This document shows, piece after piece, positions 34,600 to 38,076 of a stretch of 38,076 nucleotides of DNA. The stretch is taken from positions 1 to 38,076 of the forward strand of contig JAJTHK010000107.1 in the NCBI GenBank assembly GCA_021298895.1. The letters run 5' to 3'. The position numbers were made by a program, and so were the translations under genes. The DNA comes from Luteolibacter sp. (lineage in GTDB: Bacteria; Verrucomicrobiota; Verrucomicrobiia; Verrucomicrobiales; Akkermansiaceae). The first letter of the stretch is position 1; every line of letters begins with the position of its first letter. The notes below the pieces were generated by a model. The model did no database searches and had not been told where the DNA came from. It was given only the letters and a program-made list of their open reading frames with translations.

Positions 34600-37500
34600 T
34601 TATCGGGTTACGGTTTCATCGAGGTTGAATAACTGATTTGCCACCAAGGTCCATGCGGCGAGATCAGTGATAGGGAGGGTTTGGTCGTAGGCAAATTCTC
34701 CGATGGTGAGAGCGAGCTTCGCTTCTTCCGGTTTTTCACCGTAGAATTTTTCTGCGGAAGTGTAGGTTTCCTGGATAGCTGCGCGTTCTTCCTTGTCCAA
34801 TTTACGGCTGAGCAAGCGCTGCGTCATGATGTCGATGCGTTGATCGAAATCCTTGCCTTCTTTGAGCGCGTGAGTTGCGAGAGCTCTGGCTGCTTCAACA
34901 AACTGGGGATCGTTCATCAGAGCGAGCGCTTGCAGGGGAGTGTTGGTGCGTTCTCGAGCGACGCAGAAAATTTCCCTGGTTGGAGCATTGAGGATTTCCA
35001 TGGTCGGCGGAGCGGCGGTGCGTTTCCAGAAGGTATACATGGAACGGCGGTAGAGCGCTTCGCCAGTGTCTTGTTTGTAATCTTTAGTGTTAGACTGCGG
35101 CATGGCAACGGCGTTCCAAATGCCTTCTGGTTGATAAGGTTTCACGGATGCTCCGCCGACTTTTTTGGAAAGCAGGTTGGAGCTTGCAAGGGCGAGATCG
35201 CGGATTTGCTCGGCATCAAGGCGAGTGCGTGGGCCACGTGCGAGAAGATTGTTAGAAGGATCGGCTTCGAGTTTCTCGGGGGTGAAGTTTCCAGATTGGC
35301 GATAGGTTTCCGACATCACGATGGTTTTGACCATGTGGCGGAAGTTCCATTTGCTTGCGACGAATTCTGAAGCCAGCCAATCCAAGAGTTTTGGATGGGT
35401 GGGGCGAGCACCCATGATACCGAAGTCACCGTTGGTCTCCACGATGCCTTTGCCAAACATGTAATACCAGAGACGATTCATCGTGACGCGAGCGGGGAGA
35501 GGGTTTTTTGGATCGTTCAACCACATCGCAAGACCGTGTCGATTTTTTGGTGCTCCTTCAGGCATGGGTGGGAGCATGGCGGGGGTTTCAGGAAAAACTT
35601 TCTCGGCTTTGGAGGCGTATGCGCCACGAGTGAGGACGTGAGCAAAAGGGGCTTCTTTTTTCTCTTCGTAGACCAGAGTCATGGAGCCGCGATCGCGCAT
35701 TTTTTTGTCCTCTGCTAGGAGTTTGTCGCGCTCGGCGATGAATTCGATAGATGTTTGATCGATCACAGTGGTGTAATGGACAAACAGGGCATCGTTTTGC
35801 TGCTTGGTGCGCTTGTCAGCAGGAAGAGCGAGCCATTCATCGATCATTTGTGTATTTGCTAAACGAGCGATTTCATTGTCGCTGAGCAGGCGACGATAGA
35901 GGCGGAAATCTTGGAGCGCGACTTTGCCGGTGATTTTAGAATCGCCATTTGCACGAGAACCGAGAGTGAGAGGAGTGGAGGTGACGATGTTTCCTCCAAC
36001 GGTGTTCGGATAGATTTTAGCGGCGGTTTTTTTGCCATCAATGTATAGCGATAGGCATTCATGACCGCTTCGGGTTCCGTCGAAAACCACCATCATGTGA
36101 TACCACTTTTTAGGTTTTAGTTTCTCATCAGACTGCATTTTGCACGCGGATTTATCCCAAGAGTCGATCACATGGGCGCCGGGCTTACCGTCTTCGAGAT
36201 AGAGATCCCAGCCGCGGAAGCCTTGTGTGGGATCGATTTTTGCGATGATGGACCCAGTGGGCGCACCTTCAAACCAAACGAAACCGCCGTAGCTGACTTG
36301 ATCGGCTCGGGTGAAATTTCCGATATCGCCAAGTTCGATCGGTTTATCGGTAATGACAACTGCCTTACCTTTTGGACCATCGATGCGGGCAGGATCAGCT
36401 GGCCACTCTTTAGTGGCACCGTCTATGGTGCCGGTAATTTTTCCGTTTGCAGAAATCAGAGGCAGATGGAGCGAGAGAGTGGAATCGATTTCTTTAGATT
36501 CTGTTTTGCTTTGTCCTGCAAGCCATGCCTGGAAATCATTGGTTGCTGCGGCTTTGCGAGATTCGATTTGTTTGTTTACATCGGCCAATTTTACTTGGAG
36601 TTGGTTCCAAGCATCGCGGTCTTCTGGGAGAGGGGCTAAGATCGATGGTGGATGAGTGGCGCTGTTCCTATCTAAGGCGGACATCGTGTTGTTTCTGAAA
36701 AACGCGGTGAGCTGATAGAATTCCTTGGTGGAGAAAGGATCGAATTTGTGGTCGTGGCAAGATGCACAACTTGCTGTTAGACCGAGCCAGAGAGCGCCTA
36801 ATGTATCGACGCGATCGGTGGCATAAATTGCATCGTATTCTTCGGGGATGGCGCCGCCTTCACCAGTGGTTGCTAAGCAACGCAGGAAGCCGGTGGCGAT
36901 TTGTTGATCAAGGCTGGGTTGAGGTAAGAGATCGCCGGCGATTTGTTCGGTAGTGAATTGATCCCAAGGCATGTTGGCGCTGAAGGAGCGAATGACCCAA
37001 TCGCGGTAAGGCCAGATGGCGCGGTAGTTGTCGATGTGGATGCCGTGGGTGTCGGCGTAGCGTGCGGCGTCGAGCCACTGGCGGGTAAAGTGCTCGGCGC
37101 TGGCGCTGGTTGCTAAGAGTCGATCGGCCTCCGCTGAAACAGTCGCGTCAGGATCTTTTGCGTAAGCGGCGACGAAGGCGTCGGTATCGGAGGGTTGTGG
37201 TGGAAGTCCGGTGAGGTCGAAGCTCAGGCGGCGATGAAATCTGCGCGGATCTTCTGGCTCGTTCGGCTTGAGTCCAGCTAGGGCGAGTTTTTCGTGGATG
37301 AAGCCATCGATGGGTTTGTTTGACCAATCGTTTTTCGGCGGGTCGACCCGCACGACTGGCTCGTAGGACCAGTGACCTTCATATTCCGCGCCTTGTGCGA
37401 TCCATTTTTCGAGAAGAGCGATCTCTCTGGGATTCATCACCTTGTGACTTTTCGGTGGAGGCATGATCTCGTCCTTATCGGTAGATTTGATCAATCTTAC

Positions 37501-37839
37501 CAATTCCGACTCTGCAGGTTTGCCTTTGATGATGACGGGAGTTCCAGAATCGCGGATTTTGAAAGCCTCGGCTTCGATATCTAGGCGCAGGGGTTCTTTT
37601 TTCGGTTCACGAGTGCCAGAGTCCGGACCATGGCAGTGGTAGCAATACTCGGAAAGTATGGGTTGGATGTGCTCGTTGAAAGAAATCGTTTCTGGAAGGG
37701 TCGCGGTCGTTGCTACCGAGCTTTCACTGGTTTCGGTAGTCGCTTTGTCATTGGATTTCTCGGACGTGGCCGAGGAATCGTCTCCACATCCAGAGAGAAG
37801 AAGCAAAGCAGGTAAGGTGGCTAGGTATGCGAATTTCAT
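34600..37839 (-). CDS. PSCyt1-DUF1549-LamG-DUF1553 lipoprotein
   Basis: Seen: 1079 residues; lipoprotein signal with LLSGC (Cys 18). A cytochrome-c-type heme site CYHCH at 66-70 follows, within the planctomycete PSCyt1 domain (ends MPPPKSHKVMNPREIALLEKWI, with a likely Met ligand). Then DUF1549 (RRLSFDLTGLPP, and CASCHDHKFDPF, a second CxxCH). A LamG-like jelly-roll insert runs at about 460-665 (VSYGGFVWFEG, LYIDGKKTAAK). DUF1553 is at the end (NRLWYYMFGKGIVETNGDFG, RERTNTPLQALALMNDP). Known: these proteins sit beside DUF1501 genes; function unknown, with an electron-transfer or polymer-degradation role often suggested. It precedes the DUF1501 gene by 6 bases. Confidence 0.93.
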   Translation of the reverse strand: MKFAYLATLPALLLLSGCGDDSSATSEKSNDKATTETSESSVATTATLPETISFNEHIQPILSEYCYHCHGPDSGTREPKKEPLRLDIEAEAFKIRDSGTPVIIKGKPAESELVRLIKSTDKDEIMPPPKSHKVMNPREIALLEKWIAQGAEYEGHWSYEPVVRVDPPKNDWSNKPIDGFIHEKLALAGLKPNEPEDPRRFHRRLSFDLTGLPPQPSDTDAFVAAYAKDPDATVSAEADRLLATSASAEHFTRQWLDAARYADTHGIHIDNYRAIWPYRDWVIRSFSANMPWDQFTTEQIAGDLLPQPSLDQQIATGFLRCLATTGEGGAIPEEYDAIYATDRVDTLGALWLGLTASCASCHDHKFDPFSTKEFYQLTAFFRNNTMSALDRNSATHPPSILAPLPEDRDAWNQLQVKLADVNKQIESRKAAATNDFQAWLAGQSKTESKEIDSTLSLHLPLISANGKITGTIDGATKEWPADPARIDGPKGKAVVITDKPIELGDIGNFTRADQVSYGGFVWFEGAPTGSIIAKIDPTQGFRGWDLYLEDGKPGAHVIDSWDKSACKMQSDEKLKPKKWYHMMVVFDGTRSGHECLSLYIDGKKTAAKIYPNTVGGNIVTSTPLTLGSRANGDSKITGKVALQDFRLYRRLLSDNEIARLANTQMIDEWLALPADKRTKQQNDALFVHYTTVIDQTSIEFIAERDKLLAEDKKMRDRGSMTLVYEEKKEAPFAHVLTRGAYASKAEKVFPETPAMLPPMPEGAPKNRHGLAMWLNDPKNPLPARVTMNRLWYYMFGKGIVETNGDFGIMGARPTHPKLLDWLASEFVASKWNFRHMVKTIVMSETYRQSGNFTPEKLEADPSNNLLARGPRTRLDAEQIRDLALASSNLLSKKVGGASVKPYQPEGIWNAVAMPQSNTKDYKQDTGEALYRRSMYTFWKRTAAPPTMEILNAPTREIFCVARERTNTPLQALALMNDPQFVEAARALATHALKEGKDFDQRIDIMTQRLLSRKLDKEERAAIQETYTSAEKFYGEKPEEAKLALTIGEFAYDQTLPITDLAAWTLVANQLFNLDETVTR

Positions 37840-37980
37840 AAGAAAAAAGGAGGGAGCTCACATATAAACGTAAAAAAAGACAAATTCTATCGATTGCAGT
37901 GGAAATAAGACCTTAAAATTACACTCTGGCAAATAGAAATGCCCAAGATTGCTTGGTTTAGCAGGGCGATTGCATCGCAG

Positions 37981-38010
37981 AGCCTTGAAAGCGTAGCTTT
38001 CAAGGCTTTT
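37981..38010 (+). terminator. Terminator-like hairpin
   Basis: AGCCTTGAAAGC (37981-37992) and GCTTTCAAGGCT (37996-38007) pair perfectly over 12 bp with a three-base loop, followed by a short T run. No plus-strand gene ends near it, so it could instead be an isolated palindromic repeat. Nothing else is seen between 37840 and the window end. Confidence 0.4.
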
Positions 38011-38076
38011 AAGATTCGCGCTAGACTTTCACTCTAAAACAGCCAGATTAGGCGAGTCATGATATGCACTCACATC

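Noticed and set aside
34681-35370. Plus-strand ORF of 229 residues opposite the PSCyt1 gene
   Set aside because: Antisense shadow with skewed composition; the minus-strand protein has clear domains.
37981-38010. Terminator of a gene in the window
   Set aside because: No plus-strand gene ends before it, so it is listed only as a terminator-like hairpin with low confidence.

Overview
The window (about half G+C by eye) looks like chromosomal DNA of a Verrucomicrobiota bacterium. The evidence is a PSCyt1/DUF1549/DUF1553 lipoprotein paired with a DUF1501 protein, an SHD1-domain secreted protein, a GreA/GreB factor with a very long N-terminal extension as in other PVC bacteria, ExbB/ExbD with a secreted TPR protein, and intergenic palindromic repeats. 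Start codons almost never have a Shine-Dalgarno sequence. No rRNA, tRNA, CRISPR array, transposase or phage gene was seen. Genus cannot be given from sequence alone.

Layout. 1-3.8 kb, minus strand: the 5' part of a metallo-beta-lactamase-fold (beta-CASP-like) protein that runs off the left edge and is absent from the ORF track; rlmN with an upstream secreted zinc-peptidase-like gene, this pair bracketed by two copies of a composite repeat; then rplI with its own terminator. 3.9-9.6 kb, plus strand: a MacAB-like export cluster (HlyD adaptor, ABC ATPase, two FtsX-type permeases) flanked by two small secreted Cys-rich proteins. 9.6-10.6 kb: palindromic repeats around a glycine-rich RRM RNA-binding protein with a folded leader. 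10.6-17.6 kb, plus: fused membrane/spermidine-synthase-like protein, membrane-anchored alpha/beta hydrolase, extended GreA, enolase. 17.8-22.2 kb, minus: gmk, a Spy-like coiled-coil protein, an ABC ATPase and a large ABC-2-like permease. 22.3-30.3 kb, plus: opgG, a small unrecognised membrane protein, opgH, exbB, exbD and a TPR protein, packed as one probable operon. 30.7-33 kb: a permuted papain-like amidase fused to an unrecognised N-terminal domain, a decayed membrane-protein remnant, and uspA behind an 11-bp tandem array. 33.1-37.8 kb, minus: DUF1501 and PSCyt1/DUF1549/LamG/DUF1553 genes, 6 bp apart.

The most interesting points are (i) the opgG-orf-opgH-exbB-exbD-TPR operon, which suggests osmoregulated periplasmic glucan synthesis linked to a proton-driven envelope complex; (ii) the small gene between opgG and opgH, which may replace the cytoplasmic N-terminus missing from OpgH; (iii) a hexamer, TGTTAG/CTAACA, found about 43 times (hand count), in several reading frames and both orientations and outside genes; and (iv) an 11-bp direct-repeat array just upstream of a -10-like box before uspA, recalling OmpR/PhoB-type operators. 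All counts were made by eye and all functions are inferred from sequence.
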